DNA from: Tigriopus japonicus
Lineage: Eukaryota; Arthropoda; Copepoda; Harpacticoida; Harpacticidae
Length of the DNA stretch: 64,000 nt
NCBI GenBank assembly: GCA_010645155.1
Contig: JAAGOF010000070.1
Coordinates: forward strand, 1,343,928-1,407,927
Direction: 5' to 3'
Shown here: one piece after another, positions 31,602 through 44,700 of the stretch
Position numbering within the stretch: the first letter of the stretch is position 1
Layout: each line of letters begins with the position of its first letter
Position numbers and translations under genes: made by a program
The notes under the pieces: generated by a model
Told to the model about the DNA's origin: nothing
What the model saw: only the letters and a program-made list of their open reading frames with translations
Database searches by the model: none

Positions 31602-31795
31602 AAGCCAGAGTGGCCGCGCGTACTAATGCGTTCCAATAAGAGCCGAGTGTAAGTGCTTCCCCAGACGGCGTAGGTTCGAATCCTGTTGAGGATCGACTTG
31701 AAAACTGTCGGGAGAAATCCTTCAATTTACAGGGAATCGCATTCCTTGTAGCGGTAGTAAAAAATCCGCAAAAAATAAATAAAATAAAAAATGGT
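31602..31795 (+). mobile_element. tRNA(Ser/Leu)-derived SINE (SINE-C) with LINE-like tail
   Basis: The head AGTGGCCGCGCGTACTAATG resembles the A box of type II tRNAs, and box B is GGTTCGAATCC (31671-31681). The 3' part TTTACAGGGAATCGCATTCC, then TTGTAGCGGTAGTAAAAAAT, matches the LINE 3' ends at 5270-5229 and 27160-27128. It finishes in an (AAATA)-rich tail. Tail sharing implies LINE-driven mobilisation. Confidence 0.7.
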
Positions 31796-32641
31796 CACAA
31801 AACTTTCAAATCATGTGTGCGCCATTACATGAAAGATAAGATTGACCTTAAATCTTATTGAAGACCAAAAAGGCCAAAAATCGTCAATACTTTACCACTC
31901 TCAACGGGGGATAGGGTCAAACGAAGGGAAGAGGGAAGAAGCGGGGGAAGCGGGGAAGAAGTCATGAAAGGAAAAGGCGGGGTGACGGTCTAATCTTGAA
32001 AGTAAAATCATCAAATGGTATAAACTAGCCCGCGGGGCTTATAACGCAGGGTTAGAGCTCCACAGGGCTAGGGCTTAAGGCTCCGCAGGGTTAGAGCCCC
32101 GCATGGCTTGGGGATCATGTGTCGTGACATTCAGGTCAGGTTAGGTTAGTTTAAGTTAAAAAAAAACTTAATGCAACATTGGCCTCATTAAATAAAGAAT
32201 GGAATGGCATTTCAAAATTTCATGAGACAATGTTCCCTATTTAATAACTTCTGGCTTTCCAACCCATTTGGGATCTCTGGCTTCCCGCATGTTGAGCTTC
32301 GGCGAAAACAGTCCACGTTCATGGATTTTGGCTTTGGTTGAAGAATAATGGTATCTCAAGAGGTTATTTAACATCATCAGTGAGTTTGTTTAAGTTCATA
32401 AGCCATATTTCAATTGAAAATGTCACAAGGTTCTAATATTGTGTATTTCTTATATTTTTCCCGAACAGAAACCATTATTGGGAAGCATCTTTTTACACAC
32501 CGTGAGAATGGACAATCACTGAAGGATTCAGCAAGATTTCGATTTTAGGTCCAATGGCAACCTTCCCATGCCCAAAGCATCGGGTTTATCGACGATTCTC
32601 ATTGATTTTGCTGTGATTGAACCTCGTTTGATCAAACACAT
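31796..32641. other. ZC3H15 3' flank: purine-rich stretch and small GC-rich tandem
   Basis: 31905-31985 is strikingly purine-rich on the plus strand (repeated GGGGAAG). 32030-32115 has a GC-rich, roughly 27-bp imperfect tandem around GCAGGGTTAGAGC. The rest is probably ZC3H15 3'UTR and flank. Confidence 0.45.
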
Positions 32642-32745
32642 CTAAACGTCCAGACTTGTTAGATCGTCCTCTAAGTCATCCAAATCTTCATCTTCAAACA
32701 AATCCTCATCAATTGGAACCATTTGAGTTTTGTCGGAGGATACAT
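32642..32745 (-). CDS. ZC3H15: ZC3H15 exon 7 (terminal)
   Basis: The acceptor ends TTGATTTAG before 32745 and the stop TAG is at 32644-32642. It encodes the conserved acidic DFRP1 C-terminus ([20 protein letters not shown], then TSLDV). No AATAAA is seen within about 250 bases downstream; the nearest variant is ATTAAA, on the minus strand at 32245-32240. Confidence 0.88.
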
Positions 32746-35700
32746 CTAAATCAATAAAACGAAATATGTTTGTTACTCTTCGACCAAATAACCATTTTTT
32801 GAAAATAATTTCACACATTTTAGTTAAGCTTCTTGAACCATACGTTTTTATGGCATATTTAGTGGCACATAATCAAAGCTCTATTAATCCAGGCGTAAAA
32901 ACCTATATAAACCCTATGAACGTTACTCGTTCAACCCCCTTTTTATTGGAGATGTAAAGTTCAGTTTCAATCTGATACAAAAAAAACTCGCAAAACACAC
33001 GAGCACCCAAATTGCTCTCATGGCAAGGGTTGCATATGAAAGAATAAATTCTAGCCACGGAAATTTCAGATCGTGCTCAGGGACCTTGAAAGGCCCTTAA
33101 ATTTTCCAAATGTGCCATGCCAGCCAGTCCAGCCGTTTTCGTTGCATATATACCTATACCTTTTAGCTTTGCAAGTTGATCATTAGTACTTTCATCCAGT
33201 CCGTCGTCCATGATTCCGTACTCGTCAAATTTTATCTCGTGAATCTTTACGCTTTGATCCTCTTCATTTTCGCGGTCCATTTTGGATAAGTCGAAGGCTT
33301 CTCCACCGTCTTCATCATCCTAAATAAGAATATGCGAGTTTACATAGGAACTTAAATTATATTCTGAACTAACTCCACATTATTTTTTAACATGTTGACA
33401 TGGTAAGATTGATTAGTAGAGATGGGATTCGTTAGTGACCGTTTTTGGTCCATAACTTTTTTCAAAATTGGTAAGTCGGAGACTTGCCCATTTCTAATAA
33501 CTAGGGGTGCATATTTCTGGCAAATAAAACATGCCTTTTAGGCCCAAAAAATGGCAAATAAAGAAGTCCAAAATGGCAAAAAAATATGCAAATAGAAACG
33601 AAAAATTACCGAAGTATGGCAAAACTGGCCACTAAATTCGGAAAATGAGCATTATGTTTTACCAACAATAAAATAGAATGCAAGTGTATGAGCATATAAT
33701 AGAAAATATTTTGATTCTTTTGAATAATCAATAAATCCTGTACATAAATATTTTGGCAAAAAAAAAATCTTTTGCCTATTTTTTGCCCAAAAAACATTAT
33801 CTTTGATGTGGCCAAAAAACGACAAATTTTGCATTCAGTTGCCCAAAAACAGACTAATGGGAGTGATTCCCGTATTATTTTACGCACCTGCTGCCGTCTC
33901 TCACTGCCGTTAGCAGTGGAGGCTTGCCAAAAAAACAACCTCTGTTTTCAAGGGTCAGATTTTCGAAAAATGTTGCATTTAGGGGCAATGGCATGGTTAA
34001 TGTATGTTGAGAAGTATTGCAAAGTAATTTGAAAACAAATGGAGAAATTGGAAGCCTTCAATTAAACAAATTATTTGTTTTTAGGTTTAGTTGCCCCAGG
34101 AACCGATCTCCTCTGGCCATCTTGTTATTCAAAGTCGGGCATTCATGATTCAAAAGTTCGGAAGAGCCCTCTCAGTTTATGTAGCGAAATTTTAGATAAA
34201 AGCAACAAAACATACTTTTTTGCAAAAACAATGTCAAGAATTGCTATTGCAACTTCAGTTTGTGCAGATAAGAAAGGCACTGTTGCAATCACCAGGCCTA
34301 AACCTTCATTTTAGTTACCTCGCACGCTCATCAGAAACACAGGTCTTCCGAACTATTTTTCCCGCCACAAATGATGACGTCACTAGTAATTGCTGTAATT
34401 TTGTATGTATTTGCCCAAAAATGGCAAATAAAGTTTAAAAGCTAGCAAATATAATTTAAACTAGAGCGCTATAATAAAAGAGTACGCGCATGTGCCATTT
34501 TGGTCCCAAGACATCGGTTCTATTGTACTGTGGTTCTTGGGTTCGACCTGTTCAAGGCAACTTTACCTTTGCACTATTTACTACCAAATTGGCGCTCATG
34601 ATCTCAGGTTACCTTTGAAAGGATAATGTTTGACCTTTTTAGCCTTTGATTGCCAAGACGGGACAAAACCTTGGGTGCCGGAAGATAACCTTCTCGTTCT
34701 CCTTAAACCTCAATGCGCATTCAAGCCCAGTGCTGCGGTGAATTGACTCGGTAAAGTTAGCTCTTGATGAATCTCCAGCTGATTTTTTTTTTTTGGATTG
34801 TTGGTGCTAAGGTCGGAGGGTTGAGCCTCGCCCGGCCAGCGAAGCCAGACATCACATCGTCCAAATCATTTCCGATAGGCAATTTCAAGTCCGGTATCAG
34901 AATGGTTCTCCGTCTGTGGGTGTGGATTAACGTCTAAAAGTTTCCTTGAGAAAGGTCGGGGAGGAGAATCGAACCTGGGACCTCTCTCACTAAAGGAAAC
35001 TGCGCTAACCACGACACCACGTCTCCTCCCTCACTTTTTTTTTTGATTTGCATTGAGTTTCTTACTTTTTAGGAAAACTTAATCTAACTAGATACGAAAT
35101 TGATTGGCGAATACTTAGAACGTCAATTGAAGCCATTTGAGCATTTTTCTTGGGCACACTACGTATTGCATTGCCATCTGAAATGACTCTTTTGTTGAAC
35201 AATTGTATGGCAGCCCTGGTGAGGTTGCGCATTCGTGGCAGTCACAGAGTTGGCAGAGAGGAGACGCTGGGGCAGACAGGCCTATCATTTTGTTGGACAA
35301 TTTTTAGGCCCTAGCTGACCTTTGGCTGTGACGTTTTCCAAGGAGTTGCGCCCAAACAAGTTCGTTTCGTTGGTAGGGTTGAAGTAGGGGTGGGCGAGAA
35401 GCCGGTGTCGGTGTCAAGGTGTTGACACCAACTTTTTGGGCTTTCGGTGTCGGCATCAGCACCAGGTCTCTGAGGCCGACATTTAAAGGCTTCAAGAATT
35501 TTTGAAAATCGTACTGCCTGCCCAAAAACTTGATCCCAATTTTGATTGTAAATGTGAAGGACTAAACAAAATCCAATATCGTCATTTTTGGTTCCATCAT
35601 AAACATAAACGCAATGCAAGAAAATCACAGACCCAGCAAGGGTATTGTAAAATGTAAGCTTATTTTCCCTCTCTCCAATTTATGTTGCACTAACATGGAC

Positions 35701-38700
35701 TTAAATGTCTTTAGAATGCGTAGGTCTGTCAAAACTGGTGCTCCATATTACAGTCCAAAAGGGCACATTTTGTTTGACATAATTATAAAAAAACACGCTA
35801 TCTGTGTCAGTGTCAACACCACGACGTTGATTGGCAACTTCAACACAGGTGCCGGGTCGGCGTGGGTGTCAACCTTGCGGTGTCGGTGTCGGAGTCGAGG
35901 GCAAAATTGCCACTGTCACCCATCCCTAGGCTGAAGTCAGGGTCACTTGTTGTTTGTTTGGGCACAACTTAAGTAATAATCTTCGGAAATATCAAGTTTT
36001 CACCTGCAACCTTGGCTCTTCAACAGCTGTAACTCATCCAACAAAAATTTCCGTATATCCGCCCTGTGGTGGCAGTCGTCAGGCTGACAGTGCTACAGAC
36101 TGTTATGCAATGTAGTACAAAAATCTCTACATAATAGCATTTGTACTGTGATTAGAATTTTGTAACCAAAACTGCTTGTCATACACAAAAAATGGGACAT
36201 ATATTTTGAGGCAAATTGAAAATTGTATTACTAAAAGTATTAGCAGTCAGGAAAGCCTCCAAACATGGTCTAATGCATCAAATTCGCAAAAAGGTTTGGA
36301 AAATCGGTGCACACCGAGAAAATAACAAAACTATGGTGTTGTCGAAAAAATATTTTTTTATTATTCTATTTTTTCAAATATTTAGGGCTTTCGCAGATAA
36401 TATATATTGGATATTTTATCACTTTTTTTGCAAATATCTATCCGTAACCTAGTTATTGCTAACAAATAAAAACTATATAAAAATAAACTAATATAACTAC
36501 CCAAAAGTTATTCATGAAAAGTGTTAATATTTTATTGGAAATACTGTGATTCAAAGCATTCTATGTATTTGATGCTTTAATGATTATAAAACATCCTTGA
36601 TATAGCCTAGAAATGAAATCAATATTTTGCATTACACTGGCTTGAGAAAATTGTCTTGAAAATTATTTTTATTACATTGTTATGCAGCAAAGTTTGTGCC
36701 TTTATTATTTTTGGGGGCATTCTAAGATTTAGCACACCCTGTAAATGGAATCTTTGAGAATCATCCTGATATTTGTTATCTTCCATTATTGTAATAATTT
36801 GATGATGTAATGAAGAAATTAGCGAAAAATCTTTCGTTTTACCTTTCTAAAATTGGATTTTAAAAAGCCATGTTGAGTTGTCAGGCCATGGGCGTACGCT
36901 GTTCAAGAGCTGTGATCTTGAATTGATCTTGAAAATGATTTGCTTTACATTGTTCACTATCATAGTTTGTGTCTTTACTCATTTATTGGGCCATTAACAC
37001 TTTTAGCGCACCCTGTAGTTACAAGTTTCAGAATTGTCTTATTTTTGTTAACTGATCGTATTGGACTAGACAATCAAACTATATTGACATATTGACAATA
37101 AGCCCAAACTATTATGAAAAAGTTGGTGATGATTAAGGCTCGGATAAATATTCAGTTTTGTTGCGGAGCAGAATCCCAGACGTTTCACAACGTAGTGTTT
37201 GCTGATCGTCAGCTGACCCTACTCCTTGGAACGTCTGGAATTTCTGCTCCACAGAAAAACTAAATATGTCTCCGAGCCTTAGACTGATGATGACAAGAAG
37301 CACGGGCCCATTTGGCGACCGGAGACACATTTTTAGGCTTACACTTTTTGGCGGGAAAAAAAGTTCGGAAGATCTGTGTTTTTGATGAGCGTGCGAGTTA
37401 GCTAAAACGAAGGTTTAGGCCTGGTGATTGCAACAGTGCCTTTCTTATCTGCACAAACTGAAGTTGAAATAGCAATTCTTGACATTGTATTTGCAAAAAA
37501 GTATGTTTTGTTGCTTTTATCTAAAATTTCGCTACATAAGTTGAGAGGGTTCTTCCGAACTTTGAAATTAGGAATGCCCGACTTTGAATAACAAGATGGC
37601 CAGAGGTGATCGGTTCCTGGGGCAACTAAACCAAAAAACAAACGATTTGTTTAATTGAAGGCTTCCAATTTCTTCTTTTGTTTTCAAATTACTTTGCAAT
37701 ACTTCTCAACATACATTAACCATGCCATTGCCCATAAATGCAACAGTTTTCGAAAATCTGACCCTTGAAAACTGAGATTTTTTTGGGCAAGCCTCCACTG
37801 CTAACGGCAGTTAGAGACGGCAGCAGGTCCGTAAAATGATACGGTAATCACTCCCATAGAACTCAATGGACCATTGTCGTCATTTTGTCTGCCTTGTTTG
37901 CAGCTGACACGGAGCCAAAGTTGCCCATAAGCAAATATTTCCGACGAATATCGTAAGAACTTGCCCTTGCAAGTGGAAGATCACGGTACAAACGAAAGTA
38001 CGCAAGACGTATTTTCAATGCCATATCCTATAAATGCGCAAATATAAAGTTGCAAATTGTAGAAAATCAACTACATTGAGCACCTTAGAATAATTTGGGA
38101 GAAGCAAACCGTAGACAGGGGGCCACATGCCAATAACTATCATTGTTCAAAAATTTGCCTTCCATGAATACGTTTGTTTGGGCAAGGTTCAACTAGTCGC
38201 TGATGATAAATGGCCCTCCTGTCCAAAATGAAATTCCACGACCGGCCTGCTCTATTATCTCCACTCTATAGACCATATAACCTTGTCTAACTTAAACAAA
38301 ACTTCGAACTAGTTTGCCCGTCAGCAAAACGTAAAACAGCACCTGTTCACAAGAAAATAAAAATTGATTTCGATTGTCTATATATTATCTAAAACTTGTT
38401 TACGAGTTACGGGCCCAGTTTTCCTATAGTGTGGATACCCCACGTACATTCCATTCCAAATATTTCTTGCTTATAACAAAAAAAAATCGGTTCATTGGCA
38501 TTTAAATTCCCAGGTTATTCTAAAATAAACATATTCTTACCTCATCCATCAACATTTTGGGATCAAACATGAACATTTCCCTTCCTGATAGGCCCATTTT
38601 GCCACCGGCCAAATAATCGTCCTTTTTCTTCTTGCTATCTCGTTTCTCAGCCAGAGCCTTTTCCTTCAGTTTTCTCTTCTTCCATTGAACAAATGTTTGA

Positions 38701-41700
38701 AGCGTGACTTTGGTCAAGTCCGAGCGCTTACTCAGTTCGGCTCGTTTTTCTTCAATAAGCTCCTCCAACGAAATTTCATTCAGACCTTCATCTAATTTCT
38801 TTTTATCCTAGAAAGAAAAGCTTATTCATGATTCTACTCATCAGCAACCAAATTAATTAGAAAAGATGCAAAAGGGCGCTTCAATAAGAATCGAAAAATC
38901 AGAGGGTGCTTTTAGAAAAAAGAAATTAAAAGAATATAGAAAACTATTGATTTTTCCCATAAGTTTTGAATTACTATTAAAAGGTAAAAAATCAAATCAG
39001 TTGAATGGTTTTTATTTCCAGAAAAGGCTAGGCTGAAGAAATTTCCTCAGTTTTGCATCAATGCCAAATCAATTACAAGAGTTGTAAAAGTTAAAAAGTG
39101 TTAAAAAATGAAAAGAAAAAAAGAAATTCAAAACAGGAACAAAATTCGGTTTTCCCTTGAATTTTTGAAGTGTTCTTACAAGGTAAAAAAATCATGAATT
39201 CCATTGAATGTTTAGTATTTCCGGGCAAGGCTAGGTTGTGGATATGCCATAAGGCGAAAGGATTATGTTATGACAACAATCATGGTGGGCAGAAAAACTC
39301 CTTGGCGCACTACGTTTGAAATTTAACAACTTCAACAAAATTTAACAACTTCAACAAAATTTCTCAATCTCAACAGTGAAAAAATCGCAAAATTTCTAAT
39401 TACCTTTTTTAAAACATAGTCAGGGGGTAAAGCGTGCTTGTAAATGCAATCTTTTCCACCATTGGGACATTGCCAAAACCATCCGTACTTATTGTTTTCG
39501 ACGGCATCAATAAAGTACTTGCAAATCTGAAAGAGAAATATTATTCTCAATATCAAATGGCATGAATTCCTTATATGAATCGCGGATATGAGCTAAAAAT
39601 GAGAAGAAAAATAAACATGTTTCTCGAGAACGAAGTCTGTCGCATAAAAACAAATATGTTAGAAAGTTGAATGAATCTGTTACTTTTCGTAACTCAGCGG
39701 CGAGCACACGATTTTTTTCCTTGCGCTGAAATCCAAGAAGCTTCAGTGATGAGCGAGATGGTCAGATTTTGTGCCATAAACAGATTCATATTTAAATTTA
39801 CGATTCCTTGAAGGACCATGTTCAAAACGGACTAAAATCCAAAATTGAAATATGAACGAAATTGTTCAAATTTCTAAGTTTTACCCAATTTTGTGTGTCT
39901 TTGACATTGCAAAAGATTGTTTATCGCAAAATGTATTGTAAATGCTTTTTAAATGAGATTTTATAGTAATTTGAGCTATTTTGACATAAATTTAAAAACT
40001 AAGAAAAAATACCTTTTTTTGGCGTCATTGAAAAGCTAAAGGAAATCCTTGAGATTTTTTTTGATATACACGGTCCGCCATAAATCCGATTCCACTATGA
40101 GTTAGGTTTTAAGTGGGAAGTATAAAGAGTAGAATTATGAAACCTATTATGTAAAAAATACTTACTCTTAAGTCTCAGCTGAAAAAGAATTTTTAATCCT
40201 ATCACTTGACTCAACCGGTCCTGGCCGGATCAAAGTTAGGAACTTGAAGTGCTTTGCGGCCGACCTCTGGTGACCTCGAGGTCAATTATATGCAAATACA
40301 CAATTACAAGTTTCAATAAATTAAAGGACAACTATTAAGCTTTCACATGAGCTATAGCAGGCCTCTCTATGACCAAAATTGCGCTTGTTGCAAGGATTTT
40401 AGTGATCTTAGTCCGTTTCAGCATGGCGCCTAAAATGCCTGACGGCAACAAGGCCAAAGTCTGGGCCAACCGCGAAGTCATTAAGACCATGCACAACTAC
40501 GGAAAAATCAACCGCCAGATGGCCAAGACCATTGGCTTTAATTTAAAAAGTGTCCAAAAGGTCATCTGAACTTTCAAGACAAATGTCGGCTAGACCGAAT
40601 GCGCCATGGGTGGGGTAAGGCCCGTTAACCAAGTCACCCCCGCCAACATTAGGAAGGTGAAAGATATGGTCAGGAAGCAGCCTGCCTTGAACATCAATCA
40701 GTTGCTTTGGTTTCGATTGAGCTCTCTTTCGACCGAAACTTTCGGTTTCGGTTAAGATCCTTTTCGGATTATCAGGATCGACCTTTAACGGATTTGGAGG
40801 TGCTCTCAGAGCACAAGTAAAACCTCTATGGTAGCTGCAACTAACCTCTAATCCTGGGCTCTTGAGATATTAGATACCTTTCATACCTTCTCTGAGTACT
40901 GTACATCCGTAATTCTTGGAATCTCTCTCATGCAAGATGAGAGCTCTCTCATTCCTGTGATGTTCCTAGTGAAACATCTTTGGACCTGCTCGACCTTTTG
41001 CAAACCTGCCGAACTCATCAGAGCCCAAATGGGGAGGCATATTCAAGATGCGTTTGAACAATCGACTTGAACGGAGTTAGCATCATAACTAGGGGTGCCA
41101 ATTTCAGGCAAATAAAGTCTTATGTCCAAAAACATGTTTATTAATTATTTGCTAGCTTTTAAAGCTTATTTGCCATTTTTGGGCAATTTTAATAATCAAT
41201 ATTCAAATTTGTCGGTTTTGGGGCAATTAAATGCAAAATTTGTCGGTTTTTGGGCAATTAAATGCAAAATTTGTCGGTTTTTGGGCAATTAAATGCAAAA
41301 TTTGTCGGTTTTTGGGCAATTAAATGCAAAATTTGTCGGTTTTTGGGCAAATAAATGCCAAAATTGTCTTTCGTGCGAAAAAATAGGGAAAAAAACAAAT
41401 TTTTGCCAAAAATGTTTTGTTTAAGGGATATATTGATTATTCAATGGAGAAAAATATATTCTCTTCATTGTTCATACACTTGCATTCCACTTAATGTTGG
41501 GGAAACATAAAGCTCATTTTCCGAATTTAGAGGCCAGTTTTGCCATATTTTGGTAAATTTATTTGCCATTTTATTTGCCATTTTGGACGCGTTTATTTGC
41601 CATTTTTTGGGCCTTAAAGGCATGTTTTATTTGCCAGAAATCTGCACCCCTTTGTGTTATGATCATAATACTATCTCTGAACTTGAAAGTGCGATAGATC

Positions 41701-44700
41701 CAGCAATACATTAAAAATTCTTTCCCCACTTTCCACTTGATGTTTATCGAAATTTCCATAATCTTGGATGACGACTTCTTAATCCTTCATAAATGATACT
41801 TGCTCAATATCACAACCTCCATTGTCTTTGAGTGGAACGTCTAATTTTGACGGCTCATCCGTCAGTTCGCCGTCATCAATGTGCGTTTCATTCCGTTTAA
41901 AGTCATGTTACTCTTTGCAACCCAAGAGTAGAAATTCTTAAAATGATTAGCTAGACTTTTTAAGAGTCCTGATAAAGTGACCATTCCTCCCACAAACTAA
42001 GATTGTGTCATTAGCATACGATGAAATATTGGCTTTTCTACTAAATTTCTGAATAAAGAGAATAAACAGGACCGGACCTACAAATGAACCTTGTGGAACA
42101 CCCAACTTGTAGGATTTCAAGCACCAAGGAGGAGGTCAGAATTTCGGCCCAGATTCTTTGTCACCTCGACACATTCTTTGTAAATTAGAGTATGTTCTAA
42201 CTAAAATAATTCAATTCCAGGGAAATTCAGGACACGGCAGACGCCGTTTGACACTGTTCCATGAACATTTCTTTGAAGTAACTGAGTTTTCATTTCATTT
42301 TTCAGAAATTAGTTTTATTATTATTATGTTCATAGTTACCGTATAAATCACATTGACTGATAAGTTTGGCATCTGTTTTTTTTGGCATCATTTTCTTAGT
42401 TACCGTATAAGTTACACATTGACTAATACGTTAGGTGTCTAGCCGTTACCCAAGTTTTACCTTGTGTATCTCATGTTAAAGTGATAAATGAACTTTTAGT
42501 TGAAGCAATTCCATGACTTTGTTTCTGTGTCGAACTAAGAATTTACCCATGGACAAATCCATTGGTGTGCTGATTTATGCCAGAGCTATCCAGTCCTCAG
42601 ATGCACAAAGCGAGTGAATAATATCCCGACGAAAGAATTTGTACTTACAATAGTGGTCGTATTGGATTTCTCCGCCCCATGTTTCTTGTTGATGACTTCG
42701 TTAAGAGTGGTTTGGTCCCAACCCTCCATCCCTTCATCGCCCTCATTTTCTTCAGTTTTTTCATAGAAATTTCTTTTGGCCACTTTCCCCTCAACGGCTG
42801 GGTCATGGGAAAACTTGCATTTGTTCCCCTTTTTGCATAAACCTTGCTTATAGAAAGCACAAAAAATAGACTTGGGATCCGCACCTAAAGCAAAAAGAAG
42901 AAAATCGTCGTGATCGTTTCGCTGGGATAAAATTTCAAAAAGCACGCTCGAAGCTGTGCTTGAAAGCCTACCAGACGATCTGCTTGGAACAGCAATATTT
43001 CAACGGGTTTTTAAGCCAAAGCACAATCCTACTTATTCAATATTCATCAGTTTTCTGAACTATTGGCTTTCATTTGTAAACGAGGGCATCCATCCTCTTT
43101 ATCTTTCAAGACTTCAAATTTATGAAAATGTTGACTGAAAGGCATTTACGTATGTGAATTTAGGTCTAATGTAACGTAGTCACGGACTTTTAAAAGACAA
43201 CACTGAGGAAATTGAGAGACTTGCCATCAGGCATGGCAATTTTTGGCTCAGAGTAAATTTGTGCCGTTTTCTACCATTTGGTGTTAGAAAATGCCGGAGG
43301 TGAATGCTGGAGGTATCAGAACAAAAAAAAGTATTATCTGAAAACACTTATGCAAACATTAGTCTAATTGAAGTTATGACGATTGGCGATTATGACGGAG
43401 ACGTGGTGTCGTGGTTAGCGCAGTTTCCTGTAGTGAGAAAGGACCCAGGTTCGATTCTCCTCCCCGACCTTTCTCAAGGAAACTTTTAGACGCTATTCCA
43501 CCCCCACAGACGGAGAACCATTCTGATACCGGACTTGAAATTGCGTATCGGAAAAACTGGATGATGTGATGGCTGGCTTCGCTGGCCGGGCGAGGCTCAA
43601 CCCTCCGACCCTAGCACCCACAATCCACGATTACTTTGATAATTCATAACTCAATCCTAGTTCTTCATTTTCATATTTTAGAATAAGAAATGTTTATGCA
43701 AATAAATATCAATAGGTTATACGTATTCCTTTATGCAAAACTCTTTTATAGTATTTCAGACAACATCGATGGAAAGGAAATTCAAATTGGAATGTAAGCA
43801 TATTCCAAGACGTCTTCAGAGGTGAGTTTTTTGAATGTCCTACCTCGGAGGTAACTTTGGTTGAGGTGTGTCAACTTGTCAGTGCTGCCATTTCTTAACT
43901 CTATGAATCAAATTATTTCTATATTTTTCATTCTCTCATTTGCTACATTTATAAGCAAGCTTGGGTTATGAGCTTTTAGCTTTTATTGTACTGTGTGCTT
44001 CTTATGGAGTAGCTTATATATGTTGACTTTTAATTTTTGTATTTTGAACCCATTAATTAAAGTATTCCATAACGTTCCTGAATAAAGAGGTGAGTTTCTC
44101 AAACATTTACAAAGTAGCTAGTTCAAAAATAGTCACCTCGTAACTTTATATCAAGGAGCTACATGATAATTACGGTCGACCGTAAATTGAGTTTTGTAAA
44201 GAAATGGTTGTTTGGAGTTTGTTATCTTCCAAGTTGGAGGTGTTTGGACGAGCAAAGCGGATACATACAAAGACGCTTAATACATCTGCGGAATAAAATA
44301 ATAAAGATTAAGGCGGGAAATTCAAAGGAATAATGCTTGGTTTGCTGCAGCAATCTCAAAACCAACGTAAAGTTATTAAAAATGCATACTTAAAAAAATA
44401 CACGTGGAGTACTTGAGCTGAATTCAAAGATACAATTTCTATGACTATTTCGTCTATAAGGCAAATTTAAGAGATATTTTGAGGAAACTTCCGCAAAAAT
44501 AACTGGATGATGCCGAACTCTGCTTCAATTGGAAAAATTGTCTGCATGACACTCGTTTTGGCTGGTACTTACGAAGTAACTTTTACAGTCCGACCGTAAA
44601 TATATCAATGAACTAGCTCAAGTAAACGCAACAGCTCCATTATTGCTATTCCACAAAGTTACGCTATATCGTAGCTTCCTCGCAGGGTAGGACTTTTAAA

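Larger units (their letters stand above)
40790..42112 (-). pseudogene. LINE (Jockey/CR1-like) fragment split by a hAT element
   Basis: The minus strand of 42112-41669 and 41080-40790 aligns with 19230-18560 of the other LINE (LFILFI, then SYADDTI-like, GWIYRTFK and RMPPHLG-type blocks), with many lesions. The two parts join across the element at 41089-41660. Confidence 0.8.

Noticed and set aside
32150..32180. Telomere-like GGTTAGGTTAG
   Set aside because: Only about two units; too short to call an interstitial telomeric array.
33417..33498. 80-bp element with TAGAGATGGG and CCCATTTCTA ends
   Set aside because: Flanking octamers differ and no other copy is visible in the window.
34075..34314. 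Conserved 79-aa protein (also at 37641-37402)
   Set aside because: Both lie in inverted copies of one repeat; differences are mostly amino-acid changing, so no sign of selection on protein.
41213..41363. Five 30-bp repeats as CRISPR
   Set aside because: No spacers; the array lies inside a hAT element that interrupts a LINE.
43397..43470. tRNA gene
   Set aside because: Same tRNA-like head and identical body recur at 35031-34786; it is a dispersed SINE.
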